The position numbers and the translations under genes were made by a program. DNA of 64,000 nucleotides from WHSW01 sp963705955 (GTDB lineage Bacteria > Actinomycetota > Thermoleophilia > Solirubrobacterales > 70-9), in NCBI GenBank assembly GCA_963705955.1, contig CAVPLH010000009.1:1-64000 (forward strand), read 5' to 3'. The notes under the pieces are model-generated. The model ran no database searches. It was not told where the DNA came from and saw nothing but the letters and a program-made list of their open reading frames with translations. This document shows, in pieces, positions 1-9,148 of this stretch (positions are counted from its first letter, which is position 1; each line of letters begins with the position of its first letter).

Positions 1-1
1 C

Positions 2-427
2 GCGATCGCGCTGACCTTGATCGGGATCCCGATCGCGATCCGCAAGTACGTCGACTGGCAGTTCGTCCAGCAGGAGGTCCTGTTCGAGAACAAACGGATC
101 CGAGACGCGTTTCGGGGAAGCTCGCGGCTCGTCCGCGGACGCTGGTGGTACACGGTGCGCGTCGCCGGGTTCCTCTGGCTGCTCACCGTGATCGCCGGTC
201 CAGTGCTCGGATTCGCGCTGATCTTCGCCAACTTCTCGCTGATCGGCATCAACCTGCTCGGCTCGCTGATCGGCGCCCTGCTGCTGCCGTACGTCGCGCT
301 CGGCCGGACGCTGCTGTATTTCGACCTCGCGGCTCGCGCCGCGGAGGCCCCGACCGTGGCGGAGCGGCGGCGCTGGCTGCCACGCCGGCACCCGAAGCAG
401 GAACCCGGGCTTCCGTCGTCCGCCTAG
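2..427 (+). CDS. Membrane protein, C-terminal part (5' end outside window)
   Basis: The frame is already open at the first bases, so the gene starts upstream and only about 140 C-terminal residues are visible. A soluble stretch rich in charged and aromatic residues (residues 10-50 of the visible part, ending RGRWW) is followed by two strongly hydrophobic segments, WLLTVIAGPVLGFALIF and LLGSLIGALLLPYVALG, and a short basic tail. This resembles the C-terminal end of multi-spanning actinobacterial integral membrane proteins of unknown function. The family cannot be named from this fragment. Its 3' end overlaps the convergent HAD gene by 179 bp. Confidence 0.6.
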   Translation, partial: AIALTLIGIPIAIRKYVDWQFVQQEVLFENKRIRDAFRGSSRLVRGRWWYTVRVAGFLWLLTVIAGPVLGFALIFANFSLIGINLLGSLIGALLLPYVALGRTLLYFDLAARAAEAPTVAERRRWLPRRHPKQEPGLPSSA

Positions 428-1082
428 AAGCTGAGCGGAGCGGGGTCTGCGCGAGCCCCTCCCGCAGGTCGACGATCGACTCATAGACGGCCACCGCGCC
501 GGCATCCTGCAGCTCCGCCTCCGAGAACCCTCCGGTGAGCACGGCGATCGTCTTCACGTCCGCTCGCGAGGCCGCCGCGATGTCCCAGGTCGAGTCGCCC
601 ACCATGACCGCCGAGAGCTCCCCGGCCTGGCGCATCGCGGCGACGACCAGGTCGGGCTCGGGCTTCGTGCGCTCGACGTCGCCCGAGGTCGTATACGCCT
701 CGAGCAGGTCGCGCGCCTCGAGCAGGTCGATGTAGTGCTCGGCCTCGTCCGGGCTCGCGGAGCTCGCGAGCACCACCGGGTGACCTCGTTCGTGCAGCTC
801 GCCGATCAGGTCGTGGGCACCCTCGAACGGCTGTACCTCGCCGATCAGCTCGCCGTAGCGGCGCTTCTCGGCCTCGCGCACCGAGTCGCCGAGGCGCCGC
901 TCGACGTCGCGACCGGCGACCGCGCCGACGAGCTGATCCCCACCCATCCCGATGTGGCGATGGATGCGCCAGATCGGTGGCGACAGGTCGTGGTCGCGAA
1001 ACGCCCGGTACCAGGCGAGTGCGTGCTGGTAGTTGGAGTCGACGAGCGTGCCGTCGACGTCGAGGATCGCAGCGGCGCCCAC
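249..1082 (-). CDS. HAD-family hydrolase (phosphatase/phosphoglucomutase-like)
   Basis: Cytoplasmic HAD-superfamily phosphohydrolase. Motif I is DVDGTLVDSN near the N terminus, with both catalytic Asp residues. A helical cap follows (residues 20-85), then motif II in VVLASSAS, a Lys in ERTKPEPD (motif III) and the acidic motif IV MVGDSTWDI. This order fits the beta-phosphoglucomutase/phosphoglycolate phosphatase subfamily; the substrate is unknown. The core ends near residue 210. The last 60 or so residues are Arg/Ala-rich and lie antisense to the neighbouring membrane gene, so the true stop may be nearer 430. The GTG start is supported by a TAGGGT box 6 nt upstream, implying a leaderless transcript. 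Confidence 0.85.
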   Translation of the reverse strand: MGAAAILDVDGTLVDSNYQHALAWYRAFRDHDLSPPIWRIHRHIGMGGDQLVGAVAGRDVERRLGDSVREAEKRRYGELIGEVQPFEGAHDLIGELHERGHPVVLASSASPDEAEHYIDLLEARDLLEAYTTSGDVERTKPEPDLVVAAMRQAGELSAVMVGDSTWDIAAASRADVKTIAVLTGGFSEAELQDAGAVAVYESIVDLREGLAQTPLRSASRRTTEARVPASGAGVAASAAAPPRSGPPRREPRGRNTAASGRARRTAAAGRRSASRAG

Positions 1083-1088
1083 GGGCCG

Positions 1089-1094
1089 ACCCTA
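1089..1094 (-). promoter_or_regulatory. -10 box (TAGGGT) of leaderless HAD mRNA
   Basis: Read on the minus strand, TAGGGT is separated by 6 nt from the GTG start of the HAD gene. No Shine-Dalgarno sequence fits in that space, so transcription probably starts at or next to the start codon. Confidence 0.5.
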
Positions 1095-1119
1095 CCCGTG
1101 AGCGCCACCCCGAACCGCC

Positions 1120-2124
1120 TCAGTCGATGTAGCCGAACTGCTGCAGGTACTCCTGCGCGGCCTGGGCAGGCTTCTCCTTGTCGATGTCGACCCGGGCGTT
1201 GAGCTCCTGCATCACCTCGAGCGAGAGGTTGCTCTGCACCTTCTCGATCGTCGTGCCGAAGTCGGGGCCGGCCCCGTCGACCGCGTCCTGGCTGGCGATG
1301 AAGATCACGTTGCCGGCGGGCAGGACGTGCTTGTCGTCCTCCAAGGTCACGTAGTCATTGGAGGTGAACAGCTGTGCGTCGGTCGTGAAGATGATCGACA
1401 GGTCCGCGTTCCCCTTGTCGAGGACGTCGTATCGCAGCCCGATGTCGACCGGCGTGAAGTTGTCGCGCAGGCCGTCGAGGCCGTAGTACTTCTCGAGCCC
1501 CGCAAGGCAGTCGATCCGCTGACGGCACTCGGGCGACCCGTAGAGGGTCAGGTCCTGGTGATCGGCGAGGTCGGAGATCTTCGTGATCCCGAGCTCGTCC
1601 GCCTTCGACTTCAGCATCCCGACCGCGTTCGCGCTCGAGAACGGCGTCGGCGGGTAGGAGACGAGGCCGAGGTCCGTGAACTCGGTCTTCGATTCGTCGT
1701 ACGCCTTCTGCGCGTCGCCGGGCACGTCCTCCGGCGGGGTGTCGAAGAACGACGTCAGCGCGGTCGAGGTGTACTCCGGGTAACCGCTGATGTCTCCGTT
1801 CTGAAGCGCCTTCAGCGCGACCTGCTCGTCGCCGAGGTTGAGGTCGGTATCGACGTTGTAACCCGCCGCCTCGAGGCCCTGGGCGTAGATCTCGCCGAGG
1901 ATGTACTGCTCGGTGAAGTTCTTCGATCCGATCGTCAGGTCGATCGAGCCGTTGTCGGGGTTGGCCTCGATCAGGTTGGCGCTCGTGTCCGACCCGGTGG
2001 TCGCTTCCGCGCTCGTCGATGACGAGTCCGTGGAATCGTCTCCGCCGCAAGCGACGAACGCCAGGGTCAGGCCGAGAACGGCGAGCAACGCGAACAGCGC
2101 TCGCAGCCGGGGGTGGGTGCTCAT
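1120..2124 (-). CDS. Osmoprotectant ABC transporter substrate-binding lipoprotein
   Basis: Extracellular substrate-binding component (OpuAC/ProX-type) for glycine betaine, choline or a related quaternary amine. The N terminus is a lipoprotein signal ending in a lipobox (LTLAFVAC-GG), followed by a Ser/Thr/Asp-rich linker. The binding domain begins near residue 60 with IGSKNFTEQYILGEIYAQGL, the hallmark start of this family. At 334 residues it has the usual length. It is the last gene of a four-gene operon after the ATPase and two permeases. A GGGAGGAT Shine-Dalgarno precedes the ATG. A 71-bp gap separates it from the upstream permease. Confidence 0.93.
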   Translation of the reverse strand: MSTHPRLRALFALLAVLGLTLAFVACGGDDSTDSSSTSAEATTGSDTSANLIEANPDNGSIDLTIGSKNFTEQYILGEIYAQGLEAAGYNVDTDLNLGDEQVALKALQNGDISGYPEYTSTALTSFFDTPPEDVPGDAQKAYDESKTEFTDLGLVSYPPTPFSSANAVGMLKSKADELGITKISDLADHQDLTLYGSPECRQRIDCLAGLEKYYGLDGLRDNFTPVDIGLRYDVLDKGNADLSIIFTTDAQLFTSNDYVTLEDDKHVLPAGNVIFIASQDAVDGAGPDFGTTIEKVQSNLSLEVMQELNARVDIDKEKPAQAAQEYLQQFGYID

Positions 2125-2195
2125 CGGGGTGATCCTCCCTCTCGTGTGGTTTCCGCCGATCGCGGACCCGAAAGGTTATGCGCTCGGGCGGGCGG

Positions 2196-2924
2196 TCAGG
2201 CGCTTGCCGCGGCGGTCCGCTTCTGAACGGTGATCCCCTTGGGGGTCAGCAGCCGCTGGACGCCGGCGAGGGCGAGCTCGAAGGCGAGCGCCAGCAGCGC
2301 GACCAGGATCGCGCCGGCGAGGACGCCCTCGGAGCCGTAGTTCGAGCCGTTGATGATGTAATCGCCGAGCGTCACGACGCCGACCAGCGGGGCGATCGTC
2401 GCCGTGGCGATGATGTTGATCGCCCCGGTCCGCACCCCGGCCATGATCGTCGGCACCGCGAGCGGCAGCTCGACCTTGCGGATCACCGCCCACTCGGTCA
2501 TCCCGATCCCGCGCGCCGCCTCGACCGCGTCGGGATCGACCTGGCGGACGCCGGTGAAGGTGTTGGTGAGGATCGGCGGGATCCCGAGCACGAGCAGGGC
2601 GATCGTCAGGTTGAAGACGCCAACCCCGATGAACGCTGCCACGATCGCGATCAGGCCGAGCTCGGGGATCGCGCGGCCGGCGTTGCCGATCGCCACCGCG
2701 AACCCCTCGCCGGAGCCGCGGTGGCCGAACCAGACCCCGAACGGGAGCGCGACCGCGATCGAGGCGGCGAGCGCCAGGACGCTGATCCAGACGTGCGTCC
2801 AGAGCAGGCTGAGCACGTCGGATAGGCCTCCGACCTCGACCCCACCGGGCCCTGTCCGGGAACTGAAGATGAAGTCGATCGCGCCGCCGAACGAGCCCAA
2901 CACATCGGCGGCCGGCAGGCTCAT
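2196..2924 (-). CDS. Osmoprotectant ABC transporter permease (second)
   Basis: Inner-membrane permease of the BPD transport family, 242 residues, with about six hydrophobic segments. The EAA loop appears as EAARGIGMTEWAVIRKVELP. It works with the adjacent ATPase, permease and binding protein in uptake of compatible solutes (glycine betaine/choline class). The start chosen is the ATG at 2924, because its ATGA overlaps the stop of the upstream permease, giving translational coupling. The longer open frame (to 3005) would add residues antisense to no known domain and lacks a signal. Confidence 0.9.
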   Translation of the reverse strand: MSLPAADVLGSFGGAIDFIFSSRTGPGGVEVGGLSDVLSLLWTHVWISVLALAASIAVALPFGVWFGHRGSGEGFAVAIGNAGRAIPELGLIAIVAAFIGVGVFNLTIALLVLGIPPILTNTFTGVRQVDPDAVEAARGIGMTEWAVIRKVELPLAVPTIMAGVRTGAINIIATATIAPLVGVVTLGDYIINGSNYGSEGVLAGAILVALLALAFELALAGVQRLLTPKGITVQKRTAAASA

Positions 2925-3727
2925 GCTTTCGCCCCCGCCGTGCTGAAGATCCGCCGGATGAAGGTTGCCCCGCGTCCGCGCTCGACGGTCCTCGGCGAGC
3001 GCCACCGCGACAACCGGCTCTGCAGCAACAGCAACAGCAGGTCGAGCAGCACCGCCATCGCGAGCAGGATGATCACCGGAATGAAGATCCCTGTCTTGAA
3101 GGCGTCCTGCTGGATCGCGAAGTAGAGCGGACCTCCGAGGCCGCCGCCTCCGGCGAACACGGCGAGGCTGGCGATCGCAACCGTGGAGACCGTGGCGATC
3201 CGCACTCCGGCGATGATCTCCGGGACCGCGAGCGGCAACTCGACGCGCCGGAACAGCTGCTGCTCGGTCATCCCCATGCCCCGCCCAGCGTCCTTGCTCG
3301 AGGTCGGGACGTTGGCGAGCCCGGTGACCATGTTGCGGTAGATGATCTGCAGCGTGTAGAGGACGAGGGCGATGATCGCGGTGACGTTGCCGCGTCCGGT
3401 GATCGGCAGCAGCAGCAGGAAGAGCGCGATCGAGGGGATCGTGTAGATCACCCCGGTGATCCCGGTGAAGGCCGGGATCAGCCAGCGGCGGCGGTGCGAG
3501 ATCACGACCAGGCCGAAGGCGACCACGAACCCGACCGTGACCGAGGCGAGGACGATCCCCAGGTGCTCGAGCGTCGGGGTGACGTAGTCGCCGATGTGGT
3601 CGACGATGTAGTCGAAGCAGATCGTGTCGTTCTTGCCGACGCAGCTGGTCGCCCCCTGCCCCGCCTCGCGGACGAAGCCGCCGTCGCCCTGGGCAAACGG
3701 CACGACGGTCGCGAACAGCGCCGACAT
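2921..3727 (-). CDS. Osmoprotectant ABC transporter permease (first)
   Basis: Second BPD-type permease of the same importer, 268 residues. The N-terminal extension of about 45 residues contains CVGKNDTICFDYIVDHIGDY, which probably faces outward before the first conserved helix (LGIVLASVTVGFVVAFGLVV). The EAA-type loop is GRGMGMTEQQLFRRVELP. Two distinct permeases per system is usual for the OpuC/OsmU class. The ATG at 3727 overlaps the ATPase stop by one base (TGATG), so the two genes are translationally coupled. Confidence 0.9.
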   Translation of the reverse strand: MSALFATVVPFAQGDGGFVREAGQGATSCVGKNDTICFDYIVDHIGDYVTPTLEHLGIVLASVTVGFVVAFGLVVISHRRRWLIPAFTGITGVIYTIPSIALFLLLLPITGRGNVTAIIALVLYTLQIIYRNMVTGLANVPTSSKDAGRGMGMTEQQLFRRVELPLAVPEIIAGVRIATVSTVAIASLAVFAGGGGLGGPLYFAIQQDAFKTGIFIPVIILLAMAVLLDLLLLLLQSRLSRWRSPRTVERGRGATFIRRIFSTAGAKA

Positions 3728-4926
3728 CAATCGGGGTCGGTCGTCACGAGCGGCCGCTCACCCGCGGGATGCTCTTCGCTGAGCGCCTCGTCGGAGGTCA
3801 GGAACTCGGAGATGATCTCGACCGAGAGCACCCCGGCGATCCGGCCGTCGCCGTCGACGACCGGGGCGTAGCGGGTCTCGGCCTGGAGCAGGTCGGAGAG
3901 CGCGTCGCGCATCACGTCGCGGAGATCGAGGATCGGCTCGGGGCTGTGCCCGGGCTTCGCAGGGACCGTCTCGGCGGCGAGGTCGGCGTCCGAGAGCCAG
4001 CCCAGCGGCCGCCGCTCGGAATCGATGCATAGCGCGTACGGGACCTCGGCGCGCTCGAGCTTGGCGCGGACCTCGGGGGTCGACTGGCCGACGTGCGCGA
4101 GCGGAGCCTGCCAGAGGTCGATGTCGGAGACCCGCATCAGCGCGAGCCGCTTCAGGGCCCGGTCGGCGCCGACGAAGTCCTCGACGAAGTCGTCGGCGGG
4201 AGCCATCAGCAGCTCGGCCGGGGTCGCGTACTGGGCGAGCTTGCCGCCCTGGCGCAGGATCGCGATCCGGTCGCCCATCTTGATCGCCTCGTCGATGTCG
4301 TGGGTGACGAAGAGGATCGTCTTGCGCAGCTCCGCCTGCAGGCGCAGGAACTCGTTCTGAAGCCGCTCGCGGTTGATCGGGTCGACGGCGCCGAACGGCT
4401 CGTCCATCAGCATCAGTCCCGGGTCCGCCGCCAGGGCCCGGGCGACCCCGACGCGCTGCTGCTGCCCGCCGGAGAGCTGGGACGGGTAGCGATCGGCCAT
4501 CTCGGGGTCGAGCCCGATCAGCTCGAGCAGCTCCCGCGAGCGCGCCGCGGCACGCGAGCCGTCCCAACCGAGCAGGGCAGGAACGGTGGCGATGTTCTCG
4601 GCGATCGTGCGGTGCGGGAAGAGGCCGACCTGCTGGATCACGTAGCCGATCTCGCGGCGCAGCTGCGCCGGCGAGCGCTCACGCACCGAACGTCCCCCGA
4701 TCAGGATCTCCCCCTCGGTGATCTCGACCATCCGGTTGACCATCCGCATCGCGGTCGTCTTTCCGCATCCGGAGGGGCCGACGAGGACGCAGATCTCGCC
4801 CGCCGGCACGTCGAGGCTGAGTCGCTCGACCGCGTCGCGATCGGCGCCCGGATAGCGCTTCGTCACCTCTCGGAACTCGACCGAGAGCGCCTCCCCCGCC
4901 TCCGGTCTGGCGGCTCCCACCTCCAC
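3727..4926 (-). CDS. Osmoprotectant ABC transporter ATP-binding protein with CBS domains
   Basis: ATPase of the quaternary-amine importer (ProV/OpuCA class), 399 residues. Walker A is GPSGCGKTT (about residues 50-58), the signature is LSGGQQQR, Walker B is LMLMDEPFGAVD and the switch His is in VTHDIDEA. The C-terminal third (about residues 265-385) holds two CBS motifs; in this family such domains sense ionic strength or nucleotides. First gene of the operon ATPase-permease-permease-binding protein. A TAGGAT box lies 10 nt before the GTG start, in a tiny divergent interval shared with the MFS gene. Confidence 0.94.
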   Translation of the reverse strand: MEVGAARPEAGEALSVEFREVTKRYPGADRDAVERLSLDVPAGEICVLVGPSGCGKTTAMRMVNRMVEITEGEILIGGRSVRERSPAQLRREIGYVIQQVGLFPHRTIAENIATVPALLGWDGSRAAARSRELLELIGLDPEMADRYPSQLSGGQQQRVGVARALAADPGLMLMDEPFGAVDPINRERLQNEFLRLQAELRKTILFVTHDIDEAIKMGDRIAILRQGGKLAQYATPAELLMAPADDFVEDFVGADRALKRLALMRVSDIDLWQAPLAHVGQSTPEVRAKLERAEVPYALCIDSERRPLGWLSDADLAAETVPAKPGHSPEPILDLRDVMRDALSDLLQAETRYAPVVDGDGRIAGVLSVEIISEFLTSDEALSEEHPAGERPLVTTDPD

Positions 4927-4936
4927 GTCGCGGCCG

Positions 4937-4972
4937 ATCCTACCGGTCGGTGACCGCGACCCGTAATACGCT
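4937..4972. promoter_or_regulatory. Divergent promoter pair for osmoprotectant operon and MFS gene
   Basis: Only about 56 bp separate the two divergent starts. TAGGAT (4937-4942, minus strand) sits 10 nt before the ATPase GTG, and TACGCT (4967-4972, plus strand) sits 10 nt before the MFS ATG at 4983. Both match the TANNNT -10 pattern seen elsewhere in the window. Confidence 0.4.
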
Positions 4973-4982
4973 CATCCCTGGA

Positions 4983-6437
4983 ATGGAGGGAGGCGAGGCC
5001 GCCGCGCGACACCCGTGGTGGGTCTTGGTCGGAGCCTGCACGGGGCTCTTCGTGCTGATGCTCGACTCGACCGTGGTGACGCTCGCGCTGCCGGCGATCG
5101 ACGACGATCTGCATGCCTCGGTCGACGGCCTGCAGTGGATCCAGAACGCCTACCTGCTGACGCTCGCCGCGGCCGTCGTCACGGCGGGCCGTCTCGGGGA
5201 CATCCGCGGACGCCGCCGCGTGTTCGTGATCGGCATGGCGATCTTCGCCGCCGGCTCGGTCGTAGCCGGGGTGGCGGAAACCGAGGAGGTGCTGATCGCA
5301 GGCCGGGTGTTCCAGGGGATCGGTGGCGCGGCGCTGCTCTCGCTGTCGCTGGCGATCACCGCCCACGCCTTTCCCGGCGCCTCGCAGGCGCGGGCGCTGG
5401 GGATCTGGGCCGCGGTCTCGGCGCTGGCGCTCGCGATTGGCCCGCTCGTCGGGGGCGTGCTGATCGAGGCCGCGAGCTGGCGCTGGATCTTCCTCGTCAA
5501 CCTCCCGGTGGCGGCGACCGGGATCGCGATCCTGATCGCCCGCGGGGACGAGTCACACGACGAGACCGCGCCGCCGCGCGTCGACCTGCTCGGCGTCGCC
5601 GTGCTGGCCCTCGGGCTCACGGCGACCGTCTTCGCGCTCGTCGAGGCCGACGACTGGGGGTGGAGCTCGCCTCGCACACTCGCGCTGCTCGGCGGTGGCG
5701 TCCTCGCCCTGCTCGCGTTCTGGAGAGTCGAGCGCCGCCGCGAGTTCCCGCTCGTCGACTTCTCCCTGTTTCGCAACGGTCCGTACTTCGGTGCCAGCGC
5801 CGCCGCGTTCGCGCTCGTCGGCGCCTACTGGACGGTGATGTACTTCCAGCCGCAATTCCTGCAGCGCGAGCTCGACTACTCGGTGATCGTCGCCGGCGCC
5901 CTGGTGCTCCCGATCACGGCGCCGATGGCCGCGTTCTCGCCGTTCTCGGGGCGGCTGATCAGCCGCTTCGGCGCCCGTGCGACGATGACCGCCGGGATGG
6001 CGGTCGGCCTCGTCGGTCTGGTGCTCCAGGCCGTCGCCGAGGATTCGGGCTCCTACGTCGACCTGCTCCCCGGTTTCCTCTGTTTCGGCATCTCGCTGGC
6101 GCTCGTCTACGCGCCGATGTCGACCGCCGCGATGGCGGCGATGCCGAGCGCAAAGAGCGGCATTGCGTCCGGGGTCCTGGCGATGGACCGGGTACTGGCC
6201 GGGGCCGTCCTGCTCGCGATCTCGGGCGCGCTGTTCCAGGCGGCGCTGCCGTCCGGCAGCGGGACGCACGGCGCGGACTACGCAGACGCCGTCGCGCGAT
6301 CGCTGTGGGCGCCGGTGATCGTCCTCGCGATCGGCACCGTGCTCACCTGGCTCTTCGTCCGTTCGCCCGACCAACCCCGCGAGCCGGCGCCGCACGAGTC
6401 GGCTCATCACCAGCACCACCGCCGCTTTCACCTCTGA
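4983..6437 (+). CDS. MFS transporter, DHA2 (EmrB/QacA-like) family
   Basis: Proton-driven drug or metabolite exporter in the cytoplasmic membrane, 484 residues from the preferred ATG. The first helix carries the DHA2 signature FVLMLDSTVVTLALPAI, the loop after helix 2 is GRLGDIRGRRRVF (MFS motif A), and motif C-like GPLVGGVLIEAASWRWIF follows. Hydrophobicity suggests 14 helices, as in EmrB/QacA. The C terminus is His-rich (ESAHHQHHRRFHL). The ATG at 4983 is preferred over the upstream GTG at 4950, which would lie on top of the predicted -10 box. The substrate cannot be predicted. Confidence 0.9.
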   Translation: MEGGEAAARHPWWVLVGACTGLFVLMLDSTVVTLALPAIDDDLHASVDGLQWIQNAYLLTLAAAVVTAGRLGDIRGRRRVFVIGMAIFAAGSVVAGVAETEEVLIAGRVFQGIGGAALLSLSLAITAHAFPGASQARALGIWAAVSALALAIGPLVGGVLIEAASWRWIFLVNLPVAATGIAILIARGDESHDETAPPRVDLLGVAVLALGLTATVFALVEADDWGWSSPRTLALLGGGVLALLAFWRVERRREFPLVDFSLFRNGPYFGASAAAFALVGAYWTVMYFQPQFLQRELDYSVIVAGALVLPITAPMAAFSPFSGRLISRFGARATMTAGMAVGLVGLVLQAVAEDSGSYVDLLPGFLCFGISLALVYAPMSTAAMAAMPSAKSGIASGVLAMDRVLAGAVLLAISGALFQAALPSGSGTHGADYADAVARSLWAPVIVLAIGTVLTWLFVRSPDQPREPAPHESAHHQHHRRFHL

Positions 6438-6496
6438 TCGGGCGCCGGCCACGGCGCTGCTGATCGCGGCGGGCGCGCTCTGTTTATATGGAGCGC

Positions 6497-9148
6497 ATGG
6501 AAGCGGCTTCGTTCAGCCATGGACTGTCGAGCGCCGAAGCCGCGCGGCGCCTCGCCCGGCTCGGCGAGCCGAAGCCGGCGAACAGCCGCTCGGTCGCCAG
6601 CATCGTCGCCGCGAACGTGCTGACGCTGTTCAACGCGATCATCGGCGTCTTCTTCGTCCTCATGCTCGCCCTCGGCCTGTTCGCCGACGCGCTGTTCGGG
6701 TTCATCGCCGTGATCAACTCGGCGATCGGAATCCGCCAGGAGCTGAAGGCGAAGGAGACCCTCGACCGTCTCGCGCTGCTGGTCGCGCCGCGCGCGAAGG
6801 TGATCCGCGACGAACGCCTCGTCGAGCTCACGGCCGACGAGGTGGTTCCCGGGGACGTCGTCCGGGTCGAGCCGGGCGACCAGCTCGTCGCCGACGGGAC
6901 GGTCGTCGACACCCGCGGGCTGACCGTCGACGAGTCCCTGCTCACGGGGGAGTCCGACGGGGTTCGCAAGGGCCCCGGCGACCGGCTGCTCTCGGGCTCG
7001 TTCGCGGTCTCGGGATCCGGCCACTACGAGCTCGACGCGGTCCGTGAGGAGAGCTACGCGGAGAAGATCGCCGGCGAGGCACGCGAGTTCCGCCATCCGC
7101 AGTCGCCGCTTCAGGTCGAGGTCAACACGATCCTCAGGGCGACCACGATCGCGCTCGTCCCGATCGCGCTCATCGTCCTGATCGGCTTCAGCCTCCAGAG
7201 CACACCGTTCCGCGACGCCGCCCAGGAGGCGACCGCGGGCCTCGTCACGCTGATCCCGGAGGGGCTGGTGCTGCTGATGAGCGTCACCCTGGCGGTCGCG
7301 GCCGTGCGGCTCGCGCGTCAGAACACGCTCGTTCAGCAGATGGGGGCGACCGAGGCGCTCGCCGCCGTCGACACGATCTGCGTCGACAAGACCGGAACGC
7401 TCACCGACGGCAGCCTGAAGCTGATCCGGGTCGAGGTCGCCGATCCCGCGGCGGTGGGCACGGTCGAGCGGGCGCTCGGTACGTTCGCCGCCTCGGTGGG
7501 GGAGCGCAACCGCACCCTGGAGACGATCGCCGAGGCCTACCCCGCCCATACCGAGCGGCCGGCCGCCGAGGTCCCATTCTCCTCGCAGTGGAAATGGAGC
7601 GGGTTGACCGTGAACGGCTCCAGCTGGGTGATCGGTGCCCCGGACGTGCTCGGGCAGGCGGGAGCCCTGCGGCTGCCCGAGGGCCTGCAGCGCGCGCTTG
7701 CCGAGCACACATCGGCGGGCCGCCGGGTGATCGCATTCGGAGAGGCGCGCGGTCCGCTGCCCGCCGACCCGGCGACCGAGCCGCCGCCGAGGCTCGAACC
7801 GCGGGCGCTGATCGTGCTCGAGGAGACGCTGCGCCCCGACGCCGCCGAGACCCTGTCCTACATGCGCGCGCAGCAGGTCGACCTGAAGCTGATCTCCGGC
7901 GACGCCCGCGAGACCGTCACCGCCGTCGCGCGGGCGGTGGGCGTGCCCGCAGAGGCGCCGGTGATCGAGGGCCCGCGGCTCCCGTCGGACAAGCGCGGCC
8001 TCGCGGCTGCGGCCGAGCACAACACGATCTTCTGCAGGATCACCCCCGAGCAGAAGAAGGCGCTGGTCGGGGCGCTCGCGGGCCGCGGCCGATTCACGGC
8101 GATGATCGGCGACGGCGTCAACGACGTTCCGGCACTGAAGCAGGCGCGGCTCGCCGTCGCGATGGGGTCGGGGAGCCAGATCACGAAGGGGATCGCCGAC
8201 ATCGTCCTGCTCCGCGACCAGTTCTCGATGCTGCCACGCGCGGTCGACGAGGGGCGGAAGATCGCCCGCAACATCCACCGGCTCGGGCGCCTCTACCTGA
8301 CGAAGTCGGTCTACGCCGGCTTCCTGATCCTGCTCGCGGCGATCTTCGACTTCACCTTCCCGTTCCTCCCGCGCCAGCTCACGGCGGCGGCATTTTTGAC
8401 GATCGGAATTCCGTCGTTCGTCCTCGCCCTGGCCCCGAGCGAGGGTCCGCTCTATCGCGGACGGCTGTTGCGGGCCCTGGCGGCGTTCGCGTTCCCGGCG
8501 GGAATCTCGATGGGAGTCGCCTCACTGCTCTCGTTCTTCCTCGTCGACAGCGTCTTCGGCGGCACGCTCGAGGACGGCCGTACCGCTGCGACCACGACGC
8601 TGATCGTGCTCGGGCTCTGCTTCATCGTCCTGCTCGAGCGGGGCCCCGGACGCGAGCACATCACGGTGCAGAGCTACATGCTCGCCCTGGTCGCCGGGCT
8701 CGGCGCGCTCTTCGCGCTGATGCTCGCCGCCGAGCCGGTGCGCAGCTTCTTCGACCTCGAGGTCCTCTCCGGCGGCCAGTGGTTCCTGGCGCTCGCCTGC
8801 GTCGCGCTCGGGCTCGGGCTCGCCGGCGCGGCCTGGCGGTTGCCCTACGTGCAGCGCCTCGAGCTCCCCGAAGGGGCCGAGCTCGAGCCCGAGGACGGGC
8901 CGGAGCCGACCCACACACCGCGGACGAGCGAGTTCGACGCGGTCACCCCGGCGCCGACGCAGGTCGCCGAGACGGAGCGCGCCGAAGGCGACCGGAGGCC
9001 GATCGCCGACGAATCGCCGACCCGGATCCTCGAGGAGGACCCGCCGACCGACGCCGAGGAGCCGGCGCCCGCCGAGCACGAGATCCTCGGCGACGGCGAG
9101 GCGCCGACCCGGGTTGCGGGAGAGCCGCCGAGGAGGCCTGCGACGTGA
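6497..9148 (+). CDS. HAD-IC cation-transporting P-type ATPase
   Basis: Integral membrane P-type ATPase of about 883 residues. Visible motifs are the actuator TGES (in DESLLTGESDGV), the phosphorylation site CVDKTGTLTDG with its Asp near residue 297, and the hinge MIGDGVNDVPALKQA. About ten hydrophobic helices flank these. The helix before the P-domain contains LIPEGLVLLMS, as in P2/P4-like Ca/Mg-type pumps, and there is no N-terminal CxxC metal-binding domain. The ion is therefore uncertain. The last 80 residues are acidic and Pro-rich, with a PTRI/PTRV repeat-like pattern. The ATG at 6497 follows a TTATAT box by 7 nt. The stop overlaps the pyruvate kinase start (GTGA). Confidence 0.88.
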   Translation: MEAASFSHGLSSAEAARRLARLGEPKPANSRSVASIVAANVLTLFNAIIGVFFVLMLALGLFADALFGFIAVINSAIGIRQELKAKETLDRLALLVAPRAKVIRDERLVELTADEVVPGDVVRVEPGDQLVADGTVVDTRGLTVDESLLTGESDGVRKGPGDRLLSGSFAVSGSGHYELDAVREESYAEKIAGEAREFRHPQSPLQVEVNTILRATTIALVPIALIVLIGFSLQSTPFRDAAQEATAGLVTLIPEGLVLLMSVTLAVAAVRLARQNTLVQQMGATEALAAVDTICVDKTGTLTDGSLKLIRVEVADPAAVGTVERALGTFAASVGERNRTLETIAEAYPAHTERPAAEVPFSSQWKWSGLTVNGSSWVIGAPDVLGQAGALRLPEGLQRALAEHTSAGRRVIAFGEARGPLPADPATEPPPRLEPRALIVLEETLRPDAAETLSYMRAQQVDLKLISGDARETVTAVARAVGVPAEAPVIEGPRLPSDKRGLAAAAEHNTIFCRITPEQKKALVGALAGRGRFTAMIGDGVNDVPALKQARLAVAMGSGSQITKGIADIVLLRDQFSMLPRAVDEGRKIARNIHRLGRLYLTKSVYAGFLILLAAIFDFTFPFLPRQLTAAAFLTIGIPSFVLALAPSEGPLYRGRLLRALAAFAFPAGISMGVASLLSFFLVDSVFGGTLEDGRTAATTTLIVLGLCFIVLLERGPGREHITVQSYMLALVAGLGALFALMLAAEPVRSFFDLEVLSGGQWFLALACVALGLGLAGAAWRLPYVQRLELPEGAELEPEDGPEPTHTPRTSEFDAVTPAPTQVAETERAEGDRRPIADESPTRILEEDPPTDAEEPAPAEHEILGDGEAPTRVAGEPPRRPAT

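Noticed and set aside
6428..8278. 616-codon open frame antisense to the P-type ATPase
   Set aside because: No conserved motifs, composition of a shadow frame, and the ATPase on the other strand is certain.
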